From NCBI RefSeq assembly GCF_000737535.1, contig NZ_CP006269.1, forward strand, positions 1 through 64,000: a stretch of 64,000 nt of DNA, written 5' to 3'. Numbering within the stretch: the first letter of the stretch is position 1; each line of letters opens with the position of its first letter. This document shows, in pieces, positions 22,309 through 30,104 of the stretch. The position numbers and the translations under genes were made by a program. The notes below the pieces were generated by a model. That model ran no database searches, was not told the DNA's origin, and saw only the letters and a list, made by a program, of their open reading frames with translations. The stretch is from Synechococcus sp. KORDI-100 (GTDB lineage: Bacteria > Cyanobacteriota > Cyanobacteriia > PCC-6307 > Cyanobiaceae).

Positions 22309-23223
22309 ATGGGCTGGACCTCTGCTGACATCCCCTCCCAGGAAGGCCGCATCGCCTTGGTCACTGGGGCCAACATCGGCCTGGGGTTTGAGACCGTCCG
22401 TGCCTTAGCCGCCAGGGGAGCGACCGTCTTGATGGCGTGTCGCTCGCGAAGCAAGGCCGAAAAAGCACGCAGTGAGCTTCTGGAGGAAGGTCTGACGGGA
22501 CTCGACCTGATCGATCTCGACCTCGCTGATCTCGATGCCGTGGTGTCGGCAGCTGAAACGGTTCAGCAGCGTTACGGCCAGCTCGATCTCCTGATCAACA
22601 ACGCTGGCGTGATGGCGCCCCCGTACCAACGCAGTCGACAGGGTCATGAGCTCCAGTTCGCGGTGAATCACCTCGGCCACATGGCACTCACGCAAGCGCT
22701 TCTACCCCTGCTGAAGCGGGACGCCAGAGTGGTGACGGTGACATCCGGTGCTCAGTACTTCGGACGCATCCGCTGGCATGACCTGGCCTGGCAGGAACGG
22801 TACGACCGTTTCGGCGCCTACAGCCAGAGCAAACTGGCCAACGTGATGTTTGCCCTCGAGCTGGATGCCCGCCTGAAGCGATCCGGCAGTGGAATCAGTT
22901 CATTGGCCGCCCACCCCGGAATGGCTCGGACCAATCTGCAACGCAGCAATCTCACCGCCGAGAGCAACCAGCTCGAGCATCTGGCTGTGAAACTGTTTGA
23001 TCCACTGCTGCAAAGCGCCTCCATGGGGGCGCTGCCGCAATTGCATGCCGCAACAGCGAGTTCCGTCGCAGGTGGTGAACACTTCGGACCGGATCAGCTG
23101 GGTGGTCTGCGGGGCTATCCCACCCGCTGCCGTGTGGCACCAGCTGCGCGCGATCCCCAGCAGCGCCAGCGCCTCTGGAGCGTGAGCGAAGAACTCATCC
23201 AGGCCGGAAGCGGCATTGACTGA
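22309..23223 (+). CDS. Short-chain dehydrogenase/reductase
   Basis: 304 residues of a classical SDR. The NAD(P)-binding TGANIGLGFE, NNAGVMAPPY, the catalytic Ser (VTVTSGAQYFG) and YSQSKLANV (YxxxK) are in order, with the C-terminal HPGMARTNLQ loop. It resembles retinol dehydrogenase/protochlorophyllide reductase-like oxidoreductases; LPOR itself is larger, so I do not call it chlorophyll biosynthesis. The stop overlaps the next gene's start by eight bases. Substrate unknown. Confidence 0.85.
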   Translation: MGWTSADIPSQEGRIALVTGANIGLGFETVRALAARGATVLMACRSRSKAEKARSELLEEGLTGLDLIDLDLADLDAVVSAAETVQQRYGQLDLLINNAGVMAPPYQRSRQGHELQFAVNHLGHMALTQALLPLLKRDARVVTVTSGAQYFGRIRWHDLAWQERYDRFGAYSQSKLANVMFALELDARLKRSGSGISSLAAHPGMARTNLQRSNLTAESNQLEHLAVKLFDPLLQSASMGALPQLHAATASSVAGGEHFGPDQLGGLRGYPTRCRVAPAARDPQQRQRLWSVSEELIQAGSGID

Positions 23224-25192
23224 AGCGAACCAGCAGCTCCTGAAGCTTGGGCCCTATGTGATGGGGCGAGTCCGGCGCGGTGTCGTCGGAAACAGCCGCT
23301 ATGCCCGGCGCCTTCGCAGCGCCATTCGCGAGACCGCTGACGATGCGGCGCATCGGCCGGTGCTGATCAGCGGAGAACCAGGGCTGGGCAAAGACAACCT
23401 GGCTGCTCTGATCCACTACGGCTCGGATCGGCGCCGACAACTGTTGTTGCGCTTCAGCCACCAGGATCTTCAGGGCCAGGGCATGTCGCTGCTGTCTGAC
23501 TTGGGGGACAGCACTGTCCTGATCAATGGATTCGACCAGATCGATCCACCCCTGCGCCAGAAACTGATCGCGATGGCGCGGGGTGACGTCCAGTCGTTCC
23601 AGGGCCGGATGCTGTTCACCAGCGAAGCCAGCCAACCCGATCTTGATGGCATCACCTCGCTGATCCGGGTTCCACCCCTGCGCGTGCGCCGCTCTGATCT
23701 TGGGGACTGGCTTCGCTATTACCTTCGTCTGAAGTGCAGCGAACTGGGCTGGAATCAGCCACCGAACCTGCCGGACAGCGCGGTGCGACGGCTTCAGAAC
23801 CATGAGTTCGCCAACAACCTGCGCGAACTCGAAGCGATGGTGGATCGCGCCCTGCGTCAGGCGCGTCAGCAAAGCCAGGGCGAACTCCCTCCGCTGCTCC
23901 CTGAGGAGGTCTTCTGGACCGCGGAGAAAACACGGCGAGCTCGTTTTGACGTGTGGCGCTGGAAACCGAGGTTGCGGGACTGGATGCGCGCACCGACGCT
24001 TTGGAACGCGCTTCTGTTCAGCCTGGTGAGCTGGCTGTTCGTGGCTGTGAACCTGGTGCTCTGGCTTGGCCCCCAGGACCGCGCAGCGAATCCGGTGCTG
24101 ACCCTGTTCTGGGCCTGGTGGTGGCCTTTGATCCTGCTGAGCTACCCGCTGGTGGGTCGACTCTGGTGCGCCATTTGCCCTTTCATGGTCTGGGGGCAGA
24201 TCGCTCAACGGCTGACCCCATGGCGCAAGAAGAGCTGGCCCCATGGGGATGTGGATCGCTGGGGGGCTCCTGCTCTGGCCGCCGGGTTCGCCGCGATTCT
24301 CCTGTGGGAAGAGGTCTGGAACCTCGAGAACACCGCCTGGCTGAGCAGCTGTCTGCTGTTGCTGATCACAGCAGGGGCGGTGATCGGCTCAACGGTTTTT
24401 GAAAAACGGTTCTGGTGCCGTTACCTCTGTCCCGTCGGAGGGATGAAAGGACTGTTCGCCAAACTCTCAATCCTTGAACTGCGCGCCGAAGTCGGCACCT
24501 GCAGCGGCAGCTGCAGCAGCTATGCCTGCTTCAAGGGCGGCCCTGCCGACGGCGAGGGGCTGGCCACCGAAGGCTGTCCCCTGGGCACCCATCCCGCCCA
24601 CATGAGCGATAACCGCAACTGCGTGCTCTGCATGACCTGCACCCAGGCCTGTCCGAACCGATCGGTGCAGCTGAGGCTGCGACCACCGGCTGCAGATCTC
24701 CAACGCAGGATGGATGCCCCCGATGGAGAGCGAGGCCTGATTCTGGTTCTGGCGGGGGGGGGGTTCTGCCTGCATCAGTGGCAACGGTTGCTGGGCTGGC
24801 TGCCACTGGCCCCGACATCGCTGCATGAAGGACCACTGCTGCCCAGGCTGAGCATCGCCGCCTTTGCCCTGGCCATCCCAGCTGGCATAGGACTCTGGCT
24901 TCCTCGACGTTGGTTGTATGCCTGCTTGCCCCTCCTATGGGCCGTGCTGCTGGCACGACATCTGCCGCTGGGGATGCTGGAGGCAGGCACTGTGCTTCCG
25001 GCAGGTTGGCCCAAATGGCAGGCGGACCAGCATGTGATCGCTTTCTGTCAGACGGTCGTGATGGGAATCGGCTGGATCGGAGCGGCCGTGCTGCTGCGAC
25101 GGCTTGTGGATCTGAACCGATTGCGTTGGTTGACTGGCACGATGGTGCTGCTGCTGATGAGTCTTGCCGGTCGTTGGCTGGTGTCCCTCTGA
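23216..25192 (+). CDS. Fusion of sigma-54-like AAA+ domain and NapH/NosR-type Fe-S membrane protein
   Basis: 658 residues in two parts. Residues about 20-230 form an AAA+ module: Walker A GEPGLGKDN, Walker B-like STVLINGFDQ, RVPPLRVRRSDL and a final NNLRELEAMVDRAL, as in NtrC proteins, but the GAFTGA loop that contacts sigma-54 is absent. From residue about 260 come transmembrane segments and cysteine motifs of polyferredoxin-type reductases (WCAICPF, CRYLCPVGG, and CVLCMTCTQACP). The likely role is redox-sensing or electron transfer in the membrane. The first possible start is TTG at 23216; an ATG at 23261 is the alternative. A Fur-family gene follows after three bases. Confidence 0.8.
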   Translation: MTEANQQLLKLGPYVMGRVRRGVVGNSRYARRLRSAIRETADDAAHRPVLISGEPGLGKDNLAALIHYGSDRRRQLLLRFSHQDLQGQGMSLLSDLGDSTVLINGFDQIDPPLRQKLIAMARGDVQSFQGRMLFTSEASQPDLDGITSLIRVPPLRVRRSDLGDWLRYYLRLKCSELGWNQPPNLPDSAVRRLQNHEFANNLRELEAMVDRALRQARQQSQGELPPLLPEEVFWTAEKTRRARFDVWRWKPRLRDWMRAPTLWNALLFSLVSWLFVAVNLVLWLGPQDRAANPVLTLFWAWWWPLILLSYPLVGRLWCAICPFMVWGQIAQRLTPWRKKSWPHGDVDRWGAPALAAGFAAILLWEEVWNLENTAWLSSCLLLLITAGAVIGSTVFEKRFWCRYLCPVGGMKGLFAKLSILELRAEVGTCSGSCSSYACFKGGPADGEGLATEGCPLGTHPAHMSDNRNCVLCMTCTQACPNRSVQLRLRPPAADLQRRMDAPDGERGLILVLAGGGFCLHQWQRLLGWLPLAPTSLHEGPLLPRLSIAAFALAIPAGIGLWLPRRWLYACLPLLWAVLLARHLPLGMLEAGTVLPAGWPKWQADQHVIAFCQTVVMGIGWIGAAVLLRRLVDLNRLRWLTGTMVLLLMSLAGRWLVSL

Positions 25193-25197
25193 TCGTG

Positions 25198-25605
25198 ATG
25201 AACGATTCCTCACTCCGGGTGAATACGCGCCAGAAACAACTGCTGGATGCCCTGCAGGCCAGCGATGATGAGATGAGCGGTCAACAGCTGCATCGCAACC
25301 TGGCTGATGGACCAGGAGCCATGGGCCTGGCAACGGTCTACCGCAACCTGCGCCAACTCCAGCAACGGGGGCTGGTGCGCTGCCGCCACCTTCCCAATGG
25401 CGAAGCGTTGTACGCACCTGTGGAACGGGATCGCCACCACCTCACCTGCGTCGACTGCGGCAAGACCCAGTCTCTGGATCAGTGCCCGATCCATGACCTT
25501 GACGTGCCGCAACATGCTCGCGGCGACTTCGATTTGCTGTTTCACACGCTTGAATTCTTTGGTCTGTGCAGCAGTTGCCGAGAGCGGCAACAAACCCCTT
25601 CATGA
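25198..25605 (+). CDS. Fur-family metal-responsive repressor
   Basis: 135 residues from the ATG at 25198. The winged helix (GLATVYRNLRQLQQRGLV) is the Fur recognition helix, followed by RHHLTCVDCGKTQ, with the first of two CxxC zinc sites; the second is GLCSSCRER at the C-terminus. Fur-family members sense iron, zinc, manganese or peroxide; the lack of the long C-terminal His cluster and two CxxC sites leaves Zur or PerR-like roles open. It follows the Fe-S fusion gene by three bases and overlaps the next gene (ATGA), so it may control that operon. Confidence 0.85.
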   Translation: MNDSSLRVNTRQKQLLDALQASDDEMSGQQLHRNLADGPGAMGLATVYRNLRQLQQRGLVRCRHLPNGEALYAPVERDRHHLTCVDCGKTQSLDQCPIHDLDVPQHARGDFDLLFHTLEFFGLCSSCRERQQTPS

Positions 25606-26342
25606 CTCTGGCCGCCACGTATCTCGGAGCCAACGGCTGGTTGCTCGATTTCGACGGACTGCGAGTCTTGGTTGACCCGTGGCTGAAAGGAGATCTCAGC
25701 TTCCCACCTGGCGCATGGCTGCTGCGCGGCGAGCTCGGCGAGGAACGGGAAGCGCCCGACGATCTGGATCTGCTGCTCCTCACCCAGGGGCTTGCCGATC
25801 ACAGCCACCCCAAGACACTCGCGATGCTTCCCAGAGACCTGCCGGTTGTGGGGTCCGCATCAGCAGCTCGGGTGGTGCAACGGCTCGGCTTTCAGACAGT
25901 TTCATGCCTGCAGCCAGGAGAATCGCTCACGCACGGGGGACTGTCGATTCGAGCCACCGCCGGTGCCCCTGTGCCGGCCACGGAGAACGGCTACCTGCTG
26001 GAGCACAGCGCCGGCAGCCTGTACCTCGAACCCCATGGTTTCCTGGACCCTTCTCTGCCCAAGCAGCGACTGGACGCTGTGATCACACCGATGGTCGATC
26101 TCGGCCTGCCGATGGCTGGAGCTTTTGTGAAAGGGTGCACAGTGGTGCCGCAGCTGGTGGATCGCTTCCAGCCGACAACCGTTCTGGCCAGCACATCCGG
26201 AGGAGATGTGCGCTTTGAAGGAGCCCTGAGTCGGATGTTGCAGATGCAGGGGTCCTTCGCGGCGACCGCCGAACAGCTACCGGCCCAGACCCGCTGCATC
26301 GACTCTCAGCCAGGGGAGCGATACGAGCTCAGGCCGGGGTGA
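25602..26342 (+). CDS. Metallo-beta-lactamase-fold protein with altered metal motif
   Basis: 246 residues from ATG 25602, overlapping the Fur stop. Beta-lactamase-fold signs are VLVDPWLKGDL, LLLLTQGLADHSHPKT and a C-terminal STSGGDVRF. The canonical THxHxDH is replaced by TQGLADH: Asp and the last His remain, the first two His are gone. UlaG-like proteins with this change occur in cyanobacteria and plants and may be non-hydrolytic or bind one metal. The neighbouring metal regulator suggests a link to metal or redox status, but that is inference. Confidence 0.75.
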   Translation: MTLAATYLGANGWLLDFDGLRVLVDPWLKGDLSFPPGAWLLRGELGEEREAPDDLDLLLLTQGLADHSHPKTLAMLPRDLPVVGSASAARVVQRLGFQTVSCLQPGESLTHGGLSIRATAGAPVPATENGYLLEHSAGSLYLEPHGFLDPSLPKQRLDAVITPMVDLGLPMAGAFVKGCTVVPQLVDRFQPTTVLASTSGGDVRFEGALSRMLQMQGSFAATAEQLPAQTRCIDSQPGERYELRPG

Positions 26343-26467
26343 CAGGGTGACAACCATTCCGCTGCCCTCAAACGGCGGTGTGAGAGAGATCACAGGTGCG
26401 GTTGATCAGCATCAGTACGGCGACGAAGCACTGGAGCAACGCTTGATTCAACCCAATCAAGGTTCTG

Positions 26468-26665
26468 ATGCCGATCCAACGCCTGGCTGTCTTCGCCGTG
26501 TTCTGCTCGACAGCCCTTCCCACCGGCTTGCTCGGGCTCCAAATCGCTCAAGAGCAAAAAATCCCCGCCTGCGGCACCGAAGCAGCCTTAAACCACGAGA
26601 GCTGCATCGAGCCAACCTCCGGCCTTCGCTTCGCCACGAGCCGGTACCTGAAAATTGCTCCGTGA
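26468..26665 (+). CDS. Small secreted hypothetical protein
   Basis: 65 residues. The N-terminus (MPIQRLAVFAVFCSTALPTG) has a short positive end and a hydrophobic core of a signal peptide, with two cysteines in the mature part (IPACGTEAALNHESCIEP) able to form a disulfide. No family recognised. It lies between core genes and the hli gene, in AT-richer DNA with other small open frames. Confidence 0.5.
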   Translation: MPIQRLAVFAVFCSTALPTGLLGLQIAQEQKIPACGTEAALNHESCIEPTSGLRFATSRYLKIAP

Positions 26666-26712
26666 CGAAACGTCAAGACTGCGTTACATTTCGTTTCAAT
26701 TGAGCCATTACG

Positions 26713-26949
26713 ATGCAGTCCAACCAAGCCAGCGATCAGTGGTTCCAATCCGCCGCAGCCCGTGATATCCATCTCGAACAGCTCAAACGGGCTGAGCGAT
26801 TCAACGGACGTGCCGCCATGCTCGGAATCGTCATCGGCATCATCACCGAGGGGCTCACAGGCGCCGGCATTGCCCATCAGATCGGTCTCGGCGCACTTGT
26901 GGATGGCTATGCAGCCTGTCGGACCCAGTTCTTGCCGTTCTGCTTCTGA
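26713..26949 (+). CDS. High-light-inducible (Hli) protein
   Basis: 78 residues with the chlorophyll-binding helix ERFNGRAAMLGIVIG followed by ITEGLTGAGIAHQIG, the signature of one-helix Hli/Scp proteins that protect photosystem II during assembly and under high light. The ending (DGYAACRTQFLPFCF) carries two cysteines, unusual for the family. It has its own promoter region; Hli genes are often in accessory DNA and in cyanophages. Confidence 0.9.
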   Translation: MQSNQASDQWFQSAAARDIHLEQLKRAERFNGRAAMLGIVIGIITEGLTGAGIAHQIGLGALVDGYAACRTQFLPFCF

Positions 26950-27325
26950 ATGACTGCATAAAAGCCGTTGAACGGAGGCAGACTTCCCTCGATTCAACGG
27001 CAGTGAAGCCCCATAAATTGGGTCAACACCGATCCAATGTTCAGACAACCTGGGGATTCACATCAGCCAGCCTGTGACAGGGCGCCTCCAACACTCGAGT
27101 CGAGACCCTGCAATCGACCATGGGTCGAACAGGACGATCCAGCGCTCCCTTCGGCCCTTCATCGATGCGTTCATCCTCACTCGGGCGAACGTTGGCTTCA
27201 TCGCCCGCAAGCCGGACATTCAAGTCCCAAGGGCGATGTGTTCATTCCCTTTCAAATCAGGAACGATCAGCATCAGAACAGACCTCAGCGCGGCACGGTT
27301 TTGACAAGCGGCGTACGTTGAGCCA
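26950..27325. other. Gene-poor stretch containing a long hairpin
   Basis: After the hli gene, arms GCCGTTGAA (26964-26972) and TTCAACGGC (26993-27001) with a partly paired interior form a long hairpin that may end the hli transcript, although no T-run follows on the plus strand. Overlapping open frames on both strands between 27037 and 27321 lack protein-like sequence. I see no gene here. Confidence 0.4.
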
Positions 27326-27526
27326 ATGGAACGGCATTACGAACTCGACGTCATCGGCCTCGACGACGCCTGCTATCTGAGAAGGACCCTGAGAACAACC
27401 GGGGCCTCAGCCGCGATCGAATATCGCGTGTTGGGCGGAGCCCAGGAGATGTCGATGTTCAATTACACCGTTGAAATCAACAATCACGCCCTCGATCGCT
27501 ATCCCTGGACCCCTGAGCAAATCTGA
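27326..27526 (+). CDS. Small conserved hypothetical protein
   Basis: 66 residues. The pattern ERHYELDVIGLDDACYLRR, then ASAAIEYRVLG and MFNYTVEINNHALDRYPW, has even alternation of strand residues and a GASAAIEYR-like stretch reminiscent of small phycobilisome linker (CpcD-like) domains; I cannot confirm that. It is followed by a convergent secreted-protein gene. Low-molecular-weight conserved proteins like this are often missed. Confidence 0.55.
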   Translation: MERHYELDVIGLDDACYLRRTLRTTGASAAIEYRVLGGAQEMSMFNYTVEINNHALDRYPWTPEQI

Positions 27527-27552
27527 TTCCTGCGACCTTTCAGCCTGACAAT

Positions 27553-27864
27553 TCAGCGACAAACCTGCTCAAGCATGGCTTCACCGACTGATCCGGGAGG
27601 CACAACCAACCATCGAGCTTTGGTGCCATCGTCGTAAATCGCCCTGGTTCGTCCCCGTTCACAATCCGCCTCAACCGTCCAGAGATCGCCTTCGGACGAT
27701 CGATGCAGAAAAAAAACAGGAGAGACAAGCTTGACCGACTCACAGACACCCTGATCACAACTGATATCGACCCAACGGCTCATCGTCCTCGCCTCTGCCG
27801 GACAATCAACAGCCATGATTGGCAAGACAAACAAACTGAAAAGTAGATATTTTTTCAAAATCAC
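27553..27864 (-). CDS. Small secreted protein, paralog of an element-encoded protein
   Basis: 103 residues with a signal peptide (MILKKYLLFSLFVLPIMA, cut likely after PAEA) and a mature domain with four cysteines. The end PGSVGEAMLEQVCR is shared with the secreted protein at 35131-35439 (PGSYGENLQELVCQ), so they are members of one family. The mature part reads as a small beta-rich domain (WVDISCDQGVCESV). It lies in the accessory region. Function unknown. Confidence 0.6.
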   Translation of the reverse strand: MILKKYLLFSLFVLPIMAVDCPAEARTMSRWVDISCDQGVCESVKLVSPVFFLHRSSEGDLWTVEADCERGRTRAIYDDGTKARWLVVPPGSVGEAMLEQVCR

Positions 27865-27974
27865 AACACGCTATGAACAAAATACTTTAAACACTTGCTG
27901 CAGCAGTTGAAACGACAGACTGAACAGCCCCAGCGATCTCAAAGAGACTCAGAACAACACACCACTGACAGCTG

Positions 27975-28106
27975 ATGGATCCAAACAAAAGCACTCGCGG
28001 AACGATCTATGCCTGGGCCATTGGATTGAACATCCTTGCCTGGGGCGGCTATCTGTATCTGACGCAAGTCATGGGATTTGACTTCGAGATGATCAATGCC
28101 CATTGA
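27975..28106 (+). CDS. 43-residue single-pass membrane peptide
   Basis: A frame starting at ATG 27975 encodes MDPNKSTRGTIYAWAIGLNI followed by LAWGGYLYLTQVMG and an acidic tail. One membrane helix (IYAWAIGLNILAWGGYLYL) and a charged N-terminus are typical of small cyanobacterial membrane proteins of photosynthesis-linked or unknown role. Coding evidence is only composition and hydrophobic pattern. Confidence 0.45.
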   Translation: MDPNKSTRGTIYAWAIGLNILAWGGYLYLTQVMGFDFEMINAH

Positions 28107-28218
28107 TCGCTGATAAGAGATGACCACCTGATCGATCACAACAGAACCTTCAGGAGACATCAACCAGACTGGCTCTTACAACGAAGCTGCGGTTCATTGG
28201 TGCAACGGCTGCAAGCAG

Positions 28219-28311
28219 ATGACCCGTGTTCTGAAGGATCAATGGCTGGCCATGTCGATTGCCGGAGTGTCCCTGGTGGCATTGCTGTGGCTTGAATGGA
28301 TGACACCGTAA
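28219..28311 (+). CDS. Possible 30-residue membrane peptide
   Basis: A very short frame (MTRVLKDQWLAMSIAGVSLV, then ALLWLEWMTP) has one membrane helix. The frame is open upstream for about 25 protein-like codons (including EAAVHWCNGCKQ) but lacks a standard start there, so it may be the remnant of a longer gene. Weak call. Confidence 0.25.
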   Translation: MTRVLKDQWLAMSIAGVSLVALLWLEWMTP

Positions 28312-28320
28312 CGCTGCCGT

Positions 28321-28563
28321 TCATTCAGATCGCCTGTGCTGCACACAATCTTCAGGGCCGAGCAAGCCGGCTCGACAGGCTTCTGCGATCACTTGAGCCC
28401 GTTGCTCTGGGGTCGTGACACCACGACTGTTCAAGAGCTCATAAACAGGCAGGCTGATCAAACGCTCCTTGAAAAGCATCTCGTTCGTTTGAGCAGACGC
28501 CGGAATCACAAGCCAGCCAATAGAAACAATAGCAAGGACGCCTTTAATACGCAGTGACAACAT
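28321..28563 (-). CDS. Small secreted hypothetical protein
   Basis: 80 residues from the ATG at 28563 with a signal peptide MLSLRIKGVLAIVSIGWLVI ending ASA. The mature part (MLFKERLISLPVYELLNSRG, EQRAQVIAEACRAG, GPEDCV) is helical with two cysteines, similar in style to other picocyanobacterial small secreted proteins. The longer open frame from 28674 is less likely because it lacks a signal at its start. Confidence 0.5.
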   Translation of the reverse strand: MLSLRIKGVLAIVSIGWLVIPASAQTNEMLFKERLISLPVYELLNSRGVTTPEQRAQVIAEACRAGLLGPEDCVQHRRSE

Positions 28564-28683
28564 CCAATTTTCCCCAGTATGAGAACCCAACTTGCCTAAA
28601 GATCTGGGGACAATGGCTTTGAACTCAAGAAATCCACACAGGGCAATGAACGGAGACAAGGTCATCCAGTCCACTTGATGAAC

Positions 28684-28890
28684 TCAAAGGCAGTCGTTGA
28701 ACAACAGGTTCAGCGCATCCTGAGATTGGGCGACAACAACGTGTCCAGAGACGGTCGATGGATCGTCGATGACAATGGTTGAAGACCTCTGAAGACACTC
28801 AGGCTCCTCCTCTGGGTTGACCCGAGTGCTGTCAACGCAATCTGGTTTGAATCCTGAACCAAGCCAGTTGCGTTGCCTGATCAGCAGCAT
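28684..28890 (-). CDS. Hypothetical protein coupled to metallothionein
   Basis: 68 residues. The ATG at 28890 overlaps the last ten bases of the metallothionein gene, giving translational coupling. The sequence has cysteine-bearing CVDSTRVNPEEEPECLQ and a strand-like STIVIDDPSTVSGHVVVAQ with a terminal LLFNDC, looking like a small folded protein. I recognise no family; the coupling suggests a role with metal handling. Confidence 0.45.
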   Translation of the reverse strand: MLLIRQRNWLGSGFKPDCVDSTRVNPEEEPECLQRSSTIVIDDPSTVSGHVVVAQSQDALNLLFNDCL

Positions 28891-29039
28891 TCGCAGCTGC
28901 TACAGCACGGATCCTGCTGTGCGTGTCCATCAGCACAGGCCTGAGAACAATAGGTTTTTCCATCTTTCTCCACGGATGTCTGCGAAGAAATCTGGCAGCC
29001 ACAGGGCTCACAAGCACAATCCAATGGCGTCGTCAGCAT
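28881..29039 (-). CDS. Metallothionein of the SmtA/BmtA type
   Basis: 52 residues from ATG 29039, too short for usual gene finders. The cysteine pattern CACEPCGC at residues 8-15, then YCSQACADGH at 30-39 and a CCSSCECC tail (residues 45-52) matches cyanobacterial SmtA proteins, which bind zinc and cadmium through thiolates and a His. I count 11 cysteines, versus nine in the well-known PCC 7942 protein; His39 follows the CADGH motif. No SmtB-type repressor gene is in the window. A second short gene starts inside the 3' end. Confidence 0.9.
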   Translation of the reverse strand: MLTTPLDCACEPCGCQISSQTSVEKDGKTYCSQACADGHAQQDPCCSSCECC

Positions 29040-29616
29040 GGTCAAAACATTGATCTAACCCCTTTCTAAAACTGAATCCAGCCAGATGCACTCACCCATT
29101 CGAGGGAGATTCAGATGGACCATCAAGGGCAATGCAACGACCAACGCTGGACTGACTCCCCAGCAGTGAGGGAGTCAGATGCATCCCAAGCGCCCGACGA
29201 CCTGGATCAGCCATCGGAATGAAGGGACATCCGTCGATGTGACCCTTCACAACACACCATGGCTCGACGGCAGACAACGCAGGACATGAATGATGCGCCT
29301 AAGCGAATCAATTGATGACAGTCCTCGTCGGCAACGATGCTCTCGACCCGTGCTCACAACGTATGTCTCGTTAATAAGGCTGCACTGCACGTTTCAATCC
29401 CAGTCGATACATTGTCCTGGGATCGGAGACTCCTGAACAACACTCTTTAAGACGCCGTATACATGTACAAAACCTTCCACTAACCAAAATTCATGAATGA
29501 AATGTACAGAATTTTTTCCTAAACCATCAGACAGCAGTCAGATACAGCAGCAGGACGGTCCATCCATTTCAATCGCTGATAGAATTTATTTAGAAACACA
29601 TATTGACAATCCAGGA
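29040..29616. other. Gene-poor stretch upstream of the cupin gene
   Basis: No convincing gene. An inverted repeat (TGACTCCC at 29153-29160 and GGGAGTCA at 29170-29177, nine bases between) is present. The AT-rich 29440-29616 part could hold the cupin promoter. An open frame from 29497 runs into the cupin gene but reads poorly before 29617. Confidence 0.4.
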
Positions 29617-29886
29617 ATGGTCAAAATCACAAAAGATTGCCCGTCAAACGTGATTGAGGAGCTGGGAATCCAGCAATGGCCGATCTGGAGTTGCGAAGCA
29701 AGTACATTCCCCTGGACCTATGAGGACAAGGAAACTTGCCTGATTCTCGAAGGGAGCGTGACGGTCACTCCCGAAGGAGGGGAACCCGTGGACTTTTCGG
29801 CTGGAGACCTTGTTGAATTCCCCAAAGGCATGTCTTGCATCTGGCACGTGAAGCAAGCTGTGCGTAAGCATTATCAATTTGGTTAA
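29617..29886 (+). CDS. Cupin-domain protein (cupin_3 type)
   Basis: 89 residues. The short cupin fold is clear: IQQWPIWSCEASTFPWTYED, then ETCLILEGSVTVTPEGG, LVEFPKGMSCIWHVK and KHYQF. This matches the cupin_3 group (ureidoglycine aminohydrolase-like small cupins), common in cyanobacteria. I chose the ATG at 29617, because the open frame from 29497 adds an atypical 40-residue AT-rich leader. The next gene begins five bases downstream and may be cotranscribed. Confidence 0.8.
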   Translation: MVKITKDCPSNVIEELGIQQWPIWSCEASTFPWTYEDKETCLILEGSVTVTPEGGEPVDFSAGDLVEFPKGMSCIWHVKQAVRKHYQFG

Positions 29887-29890
29887 ACCG

Positions 29891-30055
29891 ATGGATTGGC
29901 AGGTAGAAGCACAAACAGCCCTCAAAAAAGATGTACCGTTTTTCGTACGAGGTGCTGTTAAAAAAAGAATCGAGGCGATGGCTGCCGAGGAAGGCTTGAC
30001 GAACATCGATCTCTCCTTTTATCACGCAGCCAAAAAACGTATGGCGCCTCAATAA
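29891..30055 (+). CDS. Small PCP_red-domain protein
   Basis: 54 residues, below usual cutoffs. The sequence MDWQVEAQTALKKDVPFFVR, then KKRIEAMAAEEGLTNIDLS, reproduces the PCP_red domain found at the C-terminus of the light-independent protochlorophyllide reductase subunit BchB/ChlB and as stand-alone small proteins in cyanobacteria. The domain's biochemical role in isolation is unknown. It follows the cupin gene closely. Confidence 0.75.
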   Translation: MDWQVEAQTALKKDVPFFVRGAVKKRIEAMAAEEGLTNIDLSFYHAAKKRMAPQ

Positions 30056-30104
30056 CAGCAAAACCAATCACAACCAATGATCTTGAAGAAATCGAAATCA
30101 GACC

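Noticed and set aside
26347-26703. Plus-strand frame of 118 codons after the MBL gene
   Set aside because: The 65-residue signal-peptide frame inside it in another phase is more protein-like.
27037-27380. Several plus and minus frames after the hli gene
   Set aside because: Mutually overlapping and without hydrophobic or domain pattern.
29497-29886. Long version of the cupin gene
   Set aside because: The extra 40 N-terminal residues are AT-rich, lack a motif and overlap the likely promoter.
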